Assembly: GCA_016223085.1 (NCBI GenBank)
Contig: JACRPS010000029.1
Location: 124,001 to 188,000, forward strand
Source: Chloroflexota bacterium
GTDB lineage: Bacteria; Chloroflexota; Anaerolineae; Aggregatilineales; Phototrophicaceae
Direction: 5' to 3'
DNA length: 64,000 nucleotides
The notes beneath the pieces are model-generated. The model did not search any database. It saw only the letters and a program-made list of their open reading frames with translations, and was not told where the DNA came from. Of this stretch, positions 44,137-52,241 are shown piece by piece (position 1 is the stretch's first letter; each line of letters opens with the position of its first letter). The translations under genes and the position numbers were made by a program.

Positions 44137-45296
44137 AAGGTATCGCAGCCATGATAACCGGTCGCTTGAACGCCCGGCGGCAGCCGCACATCAGCGTACC
44201 CAATCTGGTCATCGCGCAGCGCGTGCTGGACAAGATGGCCGCCGCCGCCAGCCACTACATCGCCGACGAAACCGGCGAAGCGATGGTGGGGCTGGTGGTG
44301 CCGGGGACGCACACCAACGGCGTCCCGACGCTGTACGTGCTGGACACGATTGCGCCGGACGACAGCGCCGTGCGCCAGCTTCACACCTTCCAGCAGGGGG
44401 ACGAGCGCCAGGACGAACTGATCTGGTGGCTGCAGGAGAACTGGCGCTTCGGGCGGGAGAAACACACGGGCGCCGACGGCAAACCGCTGGCGGCCAAGTG
44501 GGACGTGCCGCTGCGCTACCTGGGCGACTGGCACAAGCAGCCCGGTTTTATGATCCAGCCCAGCCAGGGCGACCTGATGACCGCCAAAAACTGGATCGCC
44601 GACCCGGCCAACGGCATGGACTTTTTACTGGCGCCGATTGTGACGCTGGGACACCCGGCGACGACCGAGAGCCACCCGGCGGGCGCAAATTACGTCACCA
44701 TCCCGCAGGGGGATGACACCTGTATGCGGGTGGATTTCTGGTATCTGGATGGACACAGCCGGGACTTTATGCCGATTGTGCCGGCGGTGTACCCCAGCGA
44801 GCAGCTTCCGGCGCTGGTGGCGTACCCCTGGCATCTGGCGAAGGAAGACCGCTTCCGCGCCGAATACAGCCTGCTGGAAAAAGATGGCCTGTTCACATCG
44901 CTGGTGCTGTGGGAAGCCAGCGGCAGCCTGCCGCTGGAAATCTGCCTGCTGACGGCGCGGCTGGGCTGGAAGAAGGTGCTGATTCTGGTCACGCCGAGCG
45001 ATTACCCGGCGTCGCCGCCAACGGCGCGCACCGCGCCGTTTGTGGAGATGAAGCCGGAAGATGATATTTACACCGTGTTTGAGTCGCTGTGGGCCGATTC
45101 CGAACCCGTGCCTGACCCGCCCGATTGGACGTGGACGGAAGGCCGCTTCCTGCTGGATTACGTCTACGCGCTGGAAGCGGCGCTGGACCTGCGTGAGGAA
45201 GCGCCGGTGGCCGGGGGTGGCGGTCCAGTGAGTAATGGCGACGGTGATGCGGCAGAGGACAGTCAAAGCACCGCAAATACGGATGCTTCGCCGTAG
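44133..45296 (+). CDS. JAB/JAMM protease-like protein with C-terminal E2/RWD-like domain
   Basis: A 387-residue protein. Residues about 22-180 are a JAB/MPN domain: the acid Glu46 in ADETGEAMVGL and the zinc motif at 134-147, where GDWHKQPGF then PSQGD gives His134, Gln136, Ser144 and Asp147. Spacing equals H-x-H-x7-S-x2-D, but Gln136 replaces the second His. Residues about 195-320 form a second domain; KVLILVTPSDYPASPP resembles the strand and Pro-loop of UBC/RWD folds, without a catalytic Cys. A Gly/Ser/Asp-rich tail follows. JAB proteins in such operons cut the modifier from targets or mature it. ATG 44151 is an alternative start with a better GAAAGG. The TAG stop lies in a palindrome. Confidence 0.8.
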   Translation: MKGIAAMITGRLNARRQPHISVPNLVIAQRVLDKMAAAASHYIADETGEAMVGLVVPGTHTNGVPTLYVLDTIAPDDSAVRQLHTFQQGDERQDELIWWLQENWRFGREKHTGADGKPLAAKWDVPLRYLGDWHKQPGFMIQPSQGDLMTAKNWIADPANGMDFLLAPIVTLGHPATTESHPAGANYVTIPQGDDTCMRVDFWYLDGHSRDFMPIVPAVYPSEQLPALVAYPWHLAKEDRFRAEYSLLEKDGLFTSLVLWEASGSLPLEICLLTARLGWKKVLILVTPSDYPASPPTARTAPFVEMKPEDDIYTVFESLWADSEPVPDPPDWTWTEGRFLLDYVYALEAALDLREEAPVAGGGGPVSNGDGDAAEDSQSTANTDASP

Positions 45297-45320
45297 GGAC
45301 ACGATATATCGTGTCCCTAC
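45293..45320. repeat. Family C palindrome inside the conjugation operon
   Basis: A perfect palindrome, identical to copy 1. It supplies the TAG stop of the JAB gene at 45294-45296 and lies 36 bp before the E1-like start. Confidence 0.9.
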
Positions 45321-45355
45321 ACACCGTTTCGCGGCATCTGGAAGGACACAACATC

Positions 45356-46261
45356 ATGACGTGGGATCGGGTGGAACGGCTGATCGGCGCGGACAACCTG
45401 GCGCGGCTGGCACAGAAGCGCGTTGGCATCATCGGGCTGGGGTCAGGCGGCGGGTTTGTCGCCCTGAGTCTGGCGATGAGCGGCGTCGGCCAGTTCGTGC
45501 TGGTGGACGACGACACGGTGGAACACGGCAACATCGTGCGCCACGTAGCCGACAGCCGGTACGTCGGCCAGCCGAAAGTCGAAGCGGTGGCCGACCTGAT
45601 TCGCCAGCGCCACCCGGCGGCGCAGGTGGAAACGCGGCAGGGACGGATTGAGCAGCACATGGACGTGCTCGACCAGGTGGACGTGCTGATCGTCGGCGTG
45701 GACGGCGAAAACAGCAAATACGTCATCAATCAGGCCTGTTTGCAGCGTGGACTGACGGCGGTGTACGCCGGTGTGTACGAACGCGGCGAGGGCGGCGACG
45801 TGGTGGTGATTCGCCCGTACAATGGGCCGTGTTACGCCTGCTGGGCGGCGGAACTGCGCGAAGGGCTGGCGGCGAACGAGAATCAAGCCTCGAAGGACCT
45901 GGATTATGGTATGATTGGGCCAGAAGGCACGCTGGAAGCTGAGCCGGGATTGTGGCTGCACGTCGTGCGGGTGGCCTCGGTGCAGGCTGACCTGGCGCTG
46001 AACGAACTGCTGCAGGGGACGGCGGCGTATAAAACGATGCCCGCCAATACCGTCATCCTGGCGAACACGGCGCTGGAAATCCTGAACGGTGAAATCAGCC
46101 TGCCGTATACCGCCGTGTGGGTGAACATCCCGCGCGACCCGCACTGTCTGGTCTGCGGTGACGCGCTGCGGAACGAGCTGGCGGCAGAGGAGCAGGCTGT
46201 CTCGCTGGACGATCTGGCGCAGTCCACCGGCGTGGCGCTGGAAGAAGAAGCAGGAGAATAG
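45356..46261 (+). CDS. E1/ThiF-like adenylyltransferase
   Basis: A 301-residue activating enzyme. KRVGIIGLGSGGGFVALSLA is the nucleotide-binding loop; FVLVDDDTVEHGNIVRHV has the Asp and the Asn59/Arg62 that bind ATP in ThiF/E1 proteins. Two Cys pairs, CYAC (159, 162) and CLVC (264, 267), fit the structural zinc site. Cys128 in NQACLQRG is a further candidate reactive Cys. It should adenylate the C-terminus of a modifier and pass it to the E2. ATG 45356 follows GGAAGGA; GTG 45311, inside the palindrome, is a less likely start. The next gene starts 9 bp later. Confidence 0.87.
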   Translation: MTWDRVERLIGADNLARLAQKRVGIIGLGSGGGFVALSLAMSGVGQFVLVDDDTVEHGNIVRHVADSRYVGQPKVEAVADLIRQRHPAAQVETRQGRIEQHMDVLDQVDVLIVGVDGENSKYVINQACLQRGLTAVYAGVYERGEGGDVVVIRPYNGPCYACWAAELREGLAANENQASKDLDYGMIGPEGTLEAEPGLWLHVVRVASVQADLALNELLQGTAAYKTMPANTVILANTALEILNGEISLPYTAVWVNIPRDPHCLVCGDALRNELAAEEQAVSLDDLAQSTGVALEEEAGE

Positions 46262-46269
46262 TCGGTCCT

Positions 46270-46596
46270 ATGGAAGATCAGAACAACCGGCCCACAGTGG
46301 AACCCACAAACGAACCGGCGGCGACGAACCCACCGGAAACGCCGGTCAACGGCCAGACAGCAGCGCCGCCACCGCCGCCCCCGGCGAACGTGCCGGAAGA
46401 CGACCGCATGAACGAACGGCTGGAACGGCTGGGCGGCGAACCGGCCCCGGCGATCACGCCGGAGGAATTCGCCCGGCTGCAGCGCGCCGGTCAGGTGCAT
46501 ATTGACGCACAGGGGCGCGTCCGCGCCGCGCGGCGCAGCGACGCGGAAGCCGGTGTGTCGCTGAAGAAACGCCGGGCGTGGTATGAGCGCCAGTGA
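46270..46596 (+). CDS. 108-residue Pro-rich, probably disordered protein
   Basis: No family was recognised. Residues 1-45 are Asn/Pro/Thr/Ala-rich with a run of Pro (APPPPPPANVP). Residues 46-100 look helical and charged (DDRMNERLERLGGEPAP, EEFARLQRAGQVHID). The chain ends KKRRAWYERQ, with a C-terminal Gln and no Gly-Gly end. There is no beta-grasp pattern, so it is not an ordinary ubiquitin-like protein. Position between E1 and methyltransferase, with a 14-bp overlap with the latter, suggests an adaptor, substrate or unusual modifier. Confidence 0.7.
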   Translation: MEDQNNRPTVEPTNEPAATNPPETPVNGQTAAPPPPPPANVPEDDRMNERLERLGGEPAPAITPEEFARLQRAGQVHIDAQGRVRAARRSDAEAGVSLKKRRAWYERQ

Positions 46597-47764
46597 GGGT
46601 TCCGAACTCCGCAAGGCGCTGGTAGACGCCTTAAAACGCAAGGGCGACCTCGACGATCCCGCGATTGAGGCCGCCCTTTTAGCCATTCCCCGGCACTTCT
46701 TCCTGCCGGACGAACCGCTGGAACGCGCCTATGCCGACGAAGCCGTGCCGGTCAAACGCGACAGCGACGGCATGGTGCTGGCATCGGCCAGCCAGCCGAG
46801 CATGATCGTGCTGATGCTCCAGCAGCTTCAACTGCGCCCCGGCGACAACGTGCTGGAGATCGGCGCGGGCACGGGGTATAACGCCGCGATCATGCAGCAC
46901 ATCATCGGCAGCAGCGGCACGGTCACGTCCATCGAACTCGACCCGCAGGTTGCCAAGCAGGCGCGGATTAATTTGCAGCACGCCGGCATGGGCGAGGTGA
47001 ACATCGTCGAAGCCGACGGCGCGATGGGCTACCCGGTGCGGGCGCAGTACGACCGCATCATCGCGACCGTCGCCGTGTGGGACATCCCGCCGGCATGGGT
47101 AAGGCAGCTCAAGTCGAACGGCATCCTGGTCGCGCCGGTGGGCGGGGCGGCCCAGTACAGCGCCGCGTTTAAGTTCGAGCCGGATGACAGCCTGTACAGC
47201 CCGGTGAACATCCCGTGCCGGTTTATCGCGCTGCGCGGCATTGCCGCCGGGCCGACCATCCTCCAGCGCATCAACGCGACCGGCCTGATTCTGGTGTCGG
47301 ATCACATCAGCCAGCTTGACCCGGCGGCCACCCACATGCTGCTGTCCGAAGACGAGGAACTGAACTACCTGGGCGCGGCGCTGTCGCCGGGGGAATACTG
47401 GCAGGGGTTTTTGCCGTACCTGGAACTGAACACGCCGGAGGATTACCTGTTCGCCAGCTACGTGGTGGCCGACAACCAGCAGGCCTACGGGCTGGAAGGG
47501 ACCGGCTTCGCGCTCGTCAGCCCCGGCAGCGCGTGTTTTGTGCCGTTCCAGGGGCAGGGTGATGTTCACTGTTACGGCGGCGCGGATGCGTTCATGGCGC
47601 TGCGCGAGGTGCTGGGCGCCTGGGAAGCCGCCGGGCGACCGGGCAGCGACCGGCTGCGGATGCGGCTGCTGCCGAAGAAGCCGGGACGAACCGCGCCCCC
47701 CGGCGGTAAAGTCTACTCCCGCCTGTACCACGACCTGATGATGTGGCTGGACACACGCGCATGA
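46583..47764 (+). CDS. Protein-L-isoaspartate methyltransferase-like protein, extended
   Basis: A 393-residue protein. Residues about 5-215 match PCMT: IPRHFFLPDEPLERAYADEA, the segment ASASQPSMIVLMLQQLQL, and the SAM-binding VLEIGAGTGYNAAIMQHI. PCMT methylates isoaspartyl residues in aged proteins. Residues from about 216 form an extension of roughly 175 residues not found in the short repair enzyme, with no recognised motif. Its place in a conjugation operon suggests quality control or modification of targets. It overlaps both neighbours. Confidence 0.87.
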   Translation: MSASEGSELRKALVDALKRKGDLDDPAIEAALLAIPRHFFLPDEPLERAYADEAVPVKRDSDGMVLASASQPSMIVLMLQQLQLRPGDNVLEIGAGTGYNAAIMQHIIGSSGTVTSIELDPQVAKQARINLQHAGMGEVNIVEADGAMGYPVRAQYDRIIATVAVWDIPPAWVRQLKSNGILVAPVGGAAQYSAAFKFEPDDSLYSPVNIPCRFIALRGIAAGPTILQRINATGLILVSDHISQLDPAATHMLLSEDEELNYLGAALSPGEYWQGFLPYLELNTPEDYLFASYVVADNQQAYGLEGTGFALVSPGSACFVPFQGQGDVHCYGGADAFMALREVLGAWEAAGRPGSDRLRMRLLPKKPGRTAPPGGKVYSRLYHDLMMWLDTRA

Positions 47765-48402
47765 GCATCACGCTGGCCCAACTCCGCGCGGCAGTGGAAC
47801 TGCCGGAGTTTGACGCACAGGCGGCGCAGCTAGCGATGGCGCCACACAAGCCGCGGATTCGCCCGGAAACCGGCGCGCGGCAGGCCGGCGTGCTCGTCCT
47901 CGTCTATCCCGAACTGGACGACCGGCTACAGCTGGTGCTGACGCGGCGCACCGATACGCTGCGCGGCCACAGCGGGCAGATCAGCTTCCCCGGCGGGCGG
48001 CGCGACCCGCAGGACGAGTCGTTTGCCGCGACGGCGCTGCGCGAAACCTGCGAAGAACTGGGCCTGTGCGAGCAAGACATTACGATCCTCGGCGCGCTGA
48101 CGCCGATTTACATCCCCCCCAGCAATTTTGAAGTGTTCCCGACGGTAGGCGCGCTGCCGCTGCCGCCGGTGTTCCACCCCAATCCCGCCGAAGTGGCAGA
48201 AGTGCTGCCTTTTCCGGTCGACAACCTGCTTGACCCGCGTTATAAATCAACCGAAGACTGGACGTTCCAGGGGATGGCGGTGCGCATCCCGTTTTACACC
48301 GTTGGCCCGCACAAGGTGTGGGGTGCGACGGCGATCATGCTGAGCGAACTGGAACACCGCCTGCGCCGCGTGGTCCTACCGACCGGCATCCCCAACCCGT
48401 AG
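47761..48402 (+). CDS. Nudix hydrolase, CoA-pyrophosphatase-like
   Basis: A 213-residue protein. Residues 68-102 carry TLRGHSGQISFPGG followed by the Nudix box ending TALRETCEELGL, a combination typical of the NudL/CoA diphosphatase group. LTPIYIPPSNFEVFPTVG follows, also usual for that group. It should hydrolyse a nucleoside diphosphate linked to another group; substrate not proven. ATGA overlap with the methyltransferase places it at the end of the conjugation operon. The start at 47761 is favoured over 47743 by the overlap. Confidence 0.87.
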   Translation: MSITLAQLRAAVELPEFDAQAAQLAMAPHKPRIRPETGARQAGVLVLVYPELDDRLQLVLTRRTDTLRGHSGQISFPGGRRDPQDESFAATALRETCEELGLCEQDITILGALTPIYIPPSNFEVFPTVGALPLPPVFHPNPAEVAEVLPFPVDNLLDPRYKSTEDWTFQGMAVRIPFYTVGPHKVWGATAIMLSELEHRLRRVVLPTGIPNP

Positions 48403-48464
48403 GGCCGGTAGGCATGGGGCAACGCGTGCTGCGCCCCACAGGCAGCAGGATAAGGTTTGGGCTG

Positions 48465-48522
48465 GCGTCGCCGGGGGTGAAAACTGCCCGGCTGAATGAA
48501 AAAAGCTCACTGAAGGGGCTGG
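48465..48522 (-). repeat. Family E two-hairpin repeat
   Basis: It contains CTGCCCGGCTGAATGAAAAA followed by an AGCTCACTGAAGGGGCT hairpin. It would terminate transcripts on the minus strand, which is not the strand of either neighbour. Confidence 0.65.
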
Positions 48523-48545
48523 TCAGTGTGCTCCAGTCAAAACGA

Positions 48546-48573
48546 TTGTAATTAACTTTTTAACAGATACACT
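48546..48573 (+). promoter_or_regulatory. Candidate promoter of the PfkB gene
   Basis: TTGTAA, 16-bp spacer, TACACT, ending 39 bp before the start codon. Confidence 0.5.
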
Positions 48574-48612
48574 CTGACTGCCAATCGCCAAGTGCCAGAA
48601 GGAGAAGCCGCG

Positions 48613-49548
48613 ATGGACGAGGGCTACGTACTGGTGATCGGTTCCGCCGGAATTGACGTGAAGGGGCGGGCGCTGGCCGAGGAGCTACGATGGGGCGCGT
48701 CCAACCTGGGGCGCGTGCGCAACAGCGTCGGCGGGGTGGCGCGGAATATCGCGGAAAATCTGGCGCGGCTGGAAGTGGACACCTTTCTGCTGACGGCGGT
48801 CGGGGATGACGTGGAAGGGCAGCGCGTGCTGCACCACTGCGAGGCGCACGGCATCAACTGCGCCTCCGTGCGGATGGTCGAAGGGGCGCGCACCGGCACG
48901 TATCTGGCACTGCTGAAGCCCAGCGGCGAACTGCTGGTGGCGCTGGGCGACTTTGAGGTGATGCGCTTCGTGGACAGCGACTATCTGCGGCAGCACGAAG
49001 CGCTGCTGGCCGACGCCGACATGGTGGTGATTGATGCCACGCTGTCGGAAGAAGCGCTGGCAACGCTGTTTGAACTGGCGGAGCGCCACCACGTGCGCGT
49101 CTGCGCCGACCCCACCACGCCGATGCTGGCGAGCCGGTTATGCCCGTATATCCCGCAACTGCATGTGGTCACGCCCAACGCCAGCGAAACGGCGGCGCTG
49201 TGCGGGCTGGTGGGCGAGGTACATGACCACGAATCAGCCATTAACGCGGCGCGGCAGTTGGTGGCGATGGGCGCGTATATCGCGGTCGTGACGATGGGCG
49301 ACAAGGGGCTGGCCTACGCCGACGGCAGCGGCGGGGGGTTCATCCGGGCGGTGCATACCAACGTGGTGGACTCGACCGGCGCGGGCGATGCGCTGACCGG
49401 CGCGGTGATCTTCGGCCTGCTGAACGAAGTGCCGCTGGACGAGGCGATGCGGCTGGGGGTGACGGCGGCCTCGCTGACGCTGCAAACGACGGAAACGGTG
49501 CTGCCGAATTTGAGCCAGGAACTGCTGTACGACCAGTTGGCGATTTGA
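48613..49548 (+). CDS. PfkB-family carbohydrate/nucleoside kinase
   Basis: A 311-residue ribokinase-fold kinase. NSVGGVARNIAENLARL is the N-terminal substrate signature; VDSTGAGDALTGAVIFGLL is the C-terminal signature with the catalytic Asp of GAGD. The N-terminal pattern (VIGSAGIDVKGR) is close to pseudouridine kinases of this family. GGAG lies 8 bp before ATG 48613; the in-frame ATG at 48592 lies before it. No pseudouridine glycosidase gene is nearby. It has its own promoter candidate and is probably separate from the conjugation operon. Confidence 0.87.
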   Translation: MDEGYVLVIGSAGIDVKGRALAEELRWGASNLGRVRNSVGGVARNIAENLARLEVDTFLLTAVGDDVEGQRVLHHCEAHGINCASVRMVEGARTGTYLALLKPSGELLVALGDFEVMRFVDSDYLRQHEALLADADMVVIDATLSEEALATLFELAERHHVRVCADPTTPMLASRLCPYIPQLHVVTPNASETAALCGLVGEVHDHESAINAARQLVAMGAYIAVVTMGDKGLAYADGSGGGFIRAVHTNVVDSTGAGDALTGAVIFGLLNEVPLDEAMRLGVTAASLTLQTTETVLPNLSQELLYDQLAI

Positions 49549-49611
49549 CGGCAAGGGATGAGGGATGAGAAGCAGCGCGGGGAGTTAAAAAGGTTTGGCC
49601 GATCATTTGCT

Positions 49612-49664
49612 GCCGGACACTGGAAGCCGTCCGGCTGAACAAAAAAGCCACCGGGAAGGTGGCT
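49612..49664 (-). repeat. Family E two-hairpin repeat
   Basis: GCCGGACAC...GCCGTCCGGC then AAAAAAGCCACC...GGTGGCT. On the minus strand it reads as hairpin plus T-run. Confidence 0.75.
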
Positions 49665-49767
49665 GAAAAGACGCATGAGCCATGTTCTGCTGGAAGCAGG
49701 CTGACCAAGAATGATCGGAACATGTGGCTGCCGAAAACCAAGCGCGCCGTGAATGAGAGGTAGTGTT

Positions 49768-50937
49768 ATGCGGAAGTGGCTGGTTATCAGTATCGTCGTA
49801 ATGCTCATGATCGCCGCGCTGCCAGCGCGGGCGCAGCAGACCGGCGGGCAGCGTTTGCCACTGCCGGGCGCGGACGCGTTTGAACGGGCGCAGGCGGCGC
49901 TGCAGGCGGGCGATTTTGAAGATGCGGTGCTGCAGGCCAGCCTGTTTGTGCTGGTGAACCCGACATACAGCCGGGGCTATTATCTGCGGGGGGTGGCGTA
50001 TGCGCAGTTGGGCGACGCCGAGCGGGCGCTGGACGACCTGGACCGGGCGCTGCGGTACCCTGCGCCGGACGCGGCCTTCACCGCCAGCCTGTACAACATT
50101 CGCTCGATCATTCACGCGCAGATGGGCGAGACGGCGGCGGCGCTGGACGACCTGAGCGCGGCCATCGAAGCCACGCCAGACGACGCCGCGCTGTACGGGG
50201 CGCGCGCCACGCTGTACGGGGCGCAGGGTGAGCTGGACAAGGCGCTGGCGGATTACAACCGGGCGCTGGAACTGGACGCGACGGCAACAGCGGCCTACAC
50301 CGGGCGGGCGCTGGTGTATCTGCGGCAGGATAAGCTGGCGGCGGCGCTGGAGGATTATAACCACGCGCTGGAGCAGAACCCGGACGACGTGGAGTCGCTG
50401 GCGCGGCGGGCTTCGATTTACCTGCGGCAGGAGGACTTCGAGCTGGCACTGGCAGACGCGAGCCATGCCATCGATCTGCAGCCGGATGCCCCGGCGCTGT
50501 ACCTGACGCGGGGGGCGGCCTATAACGGCCTGGGGCAGCACGCGGCAGCAGCGGCGGATTTCCACGAATGGCTGGAGCGCATCGGCCAGCAGACGGCCAC
50601 GTACCAGGGCAAGCTGAATCCCGGCGAGTCGGTAGTGGCGCCGCTGGCGGCGGGCAAGGTCTACCGCTTTCCGTTCGAGGCGCAGGCCGGGCAGACACTG
50701 CGGCTGTCCGCCACCGCCCGCGAGGGGGCGGCGACCGACCCGTTGATCGTGCTGCTCGACGCGCAGGGCAACCCGGTGGCTGCCGACGATGACAGCGGCG
50801 GCGGGATGAACGCGCGGATTGACGCTTATGCCGCGCCGGAAAGCGGCACATACACGCTGCTGGTCGGCCATGCCGGCGGCAGCCCGGACGGGCCGGTGCG
50901 GGTGCTGCTGGAAGTGATTACGGGCGTGACGCGATAG
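49768..50937 (+). CDS. Secreted TPR protein with C-terminal PPC-like domain
   Basis: A 389-residue exported protein. The signal peptide is residues 1-22 (LPARAQQ). Six or more TPR units cover about 35-265 (for example LYNIRSIIHAQMGETAAALD and ALADYNRALELDATATAAY). Residues about 275-385 form a bacterial pre-peptidase C-terminal-like beta domain (LAAGKVYRFPFEAQAGQ, VLLDAQGNPVAADDDSGGG, ESGTYTLLVGH). A role in protein interaction at the cell surface is inferred. ATG 49768 follows GAGAGG. Confidence 0.83.
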   Translation: MRKWLVISIVVMLMIAALPARAQQTGGQRLPLPGADAFERAQAALQAGDFEDAVLQASLFVLVNPTYSRGYYLRGVAYAQLGDAERALDDLDRALRYPAPDAAFTASLYNIRSIIHAQMGETAAALDDLSAAIEATPDDAALYGARATLYGAQGELDKALADYNRALELDATATAAYTGRALVYLRQDKLAAALEDYNHALEQNPDDVESLARRASIYLRQEDFELALADASHAIDLQPDAPALYLTRGAAYNGLGQHAAAAADFHEWLERIGQQTATYQGKLNPGESVVAPLAAGKVYRFPFEAQAGQTLRLSATAREGAATDPLIVLLDAQGNPVAADDDSGGGMNARIDAYAAPESGTYTLLVGHAGGSPDGPVRVLLEVITGVTR

Positions 50938-50992
50938 GCTGCCGATGCAAGGAGGTGCGATGCTCCGATAACTACCGGCTGGCCCCTGCCTG

Positions 50993-51083
50993 ATGGTTAA
51001 ATGAAAACCGATACATAGATTTTTCGTAGGGGCGAACCGCCGGTTCGCCCCTACATTCGATGAATCTGTTTTCGGTCATCCAT
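50993..51083 (+). repeat. Family A repeat, copy 3 (complete, 91 bp)
   Basis: From ATGGTTAAATGAAAACCG to TTTTCGGTCATCCAT, the best full copy. It ends 37 bp before the methyltransferase start. Confidence 0.9.
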
Positions 51084-51120
51084 GAGATACGCGATTCTAG
51101 TGTAAGTTGGAGGTGGGGAA

Positions 51121-52071
51121 ATGGGTATTACAGCTGATGCGGTTCGGTTTCTGATCTGTGCCCGGCAGTCGGGCGTGTCGTTTGAGAATTTTTTAACGGT
51201 GGGCCGGCAAAACCTGATGGTGAGCGCCGCTGAACTGTCCGCAGTGTGCAGGCAGTTGAAGGTTGCCGGCGTCAGCGAGGAGAACATCAGGGCGGTGGTC
51301 GAACCCTATGCCGACCAACTGCTGAAGCTGCTGGGCGCCCAGCGGGTGGAGTCGCTGGATTACTCACCCTACGAAGGCGCGACCGTCATCCACGATCTGA
51401 ACCAGCCAATCCCGCCTGAACTGAAAGAAACCTTCGATGTGGTCTACGATGGTGGATCGCTGGAACATGTTTTTAATTTCCCGGTCGCTGTCAAAAACTG
51501 CATGGAGATGGTGAAGGTGGGCGGGCATCTCATCCTCCATACGCCAGCCAACAACTATTTTGGGCACGGCTTTTACCAGTTCAGCGCGGAACTGTTTTAC
51601 CGGATTCTGGCGCCGGACAACGGCTATCAGATCAAGCGGCTGATCGCCGCCGAAGATGTTCCGCCGGGACGATGGTACGAGGTGGCCGACTCGAAAACAG
51701 CGCAAAGCCGGGTGCAACTGGTGAATGACGTGCCGGTGTCGCTGCTGATTCTGGCGCAGCGGGTGGAACGGTCGGCGATTTTTGACCGGATACCGCAGGA
51801 ATACAATTACGAGGTCGCCTGGACCAAACCGCCGCGCCGTGCCACGACGGCACAACCGGCCCGGCAAAATTCCGGCGTTCGCGCGATCAAACAGGTTTTG
51901 CAGCGGGTGAGTCCCGCCCTGCTGGCGAGGGTTCAAGCCAGCTACGGGGAGTATCGCCGGCGGCGGCGGGAAGCGCAGAAAAACAAAAGAAAGACGTTTC
52001 AGAACCGGAACATTTTTCGGCTGGTCAACAAACAGCGGCTGAGAACCCTGTCCGATCTTCAGTCCCGGTAA
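51121..52071 (+). CDS. Putative SAM-dependent methyltransferase
   Basis: A 316-residue protein. FDVVYDGGSLEHVFNFPVAV, then NCMEMVKVGGHLILHTPANN, matches the later motifs of class I methyltransferases of the type found with glycan genes. The usual glycine-rich SAM loop is not clear in the N-terminal part, so binding is uncertain. The C-terminal part is basic. GGAGGTGGGG precedes the ATG. A family E repeat follows. Confidence 0.65.
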   Translation: MGITADAVRFLICARQSGVSFENFLTVGRQNLMVSAAELSAVCRQLKVAGVSEENIRAVVEPYADQLLKLLGAQRVESLDYSPYEGATVIHDLNQPIPPELKETFDVVYDGGSLEHVFNFPVAVKNCMEMVKVGGHLILHTPANNYFGHGFYQFSAELFYRILAPDNGYQIKRLIAAEDVPPGRWYEVADSKTAQSRVQLVNDVPVSLLILAQRVERSAIFDRIPQEYNYEVAWTKPPRRATTAQPARQNSGVRAIKQVLQRVSPALLARVQASYGEYRRRRREAQKNKRKTFQNRNIFRLVNKQRLRTLSDLQSR

Positions 52072-52074
52072 GTC

Positions 52075-52131
52075 GGCGCCGGAGGCTGAAAGCCGTCCGG
52101 CTGAACGAAAAAAGCCACCTTTCAGGTGGCT
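52075..52131 (-). terminator. Family E two-hairpin repeat, terminator for the cupin gene
   Basis: On the minus strand it reads AGCCACCTGAAAGGTGGCT followed by TTTTTCG, a good intrinsic terminator, 111 bp after the cupin gene. The second hairpin GCCGGA...TCCGGC follows. Confidence 0.75.
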
Positions 52132-52241
52132 AGTGCACCAGGCACGATTACGTAACCGCGTTTGGGTGGAGTGTTTGTTGTAAGGGCGCAGCAAAGGAAC
52201 CGCGCGCCGGCGGCTGTGTTCCGGCAAGGCGGGCGCAGGTT

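Noticed and set aside
43669-48402. Type II CBASS operon
   Set aside because: No cGAS/DncV-like cyclase or effector gene is present, and E1 and E2 are separate proteins.
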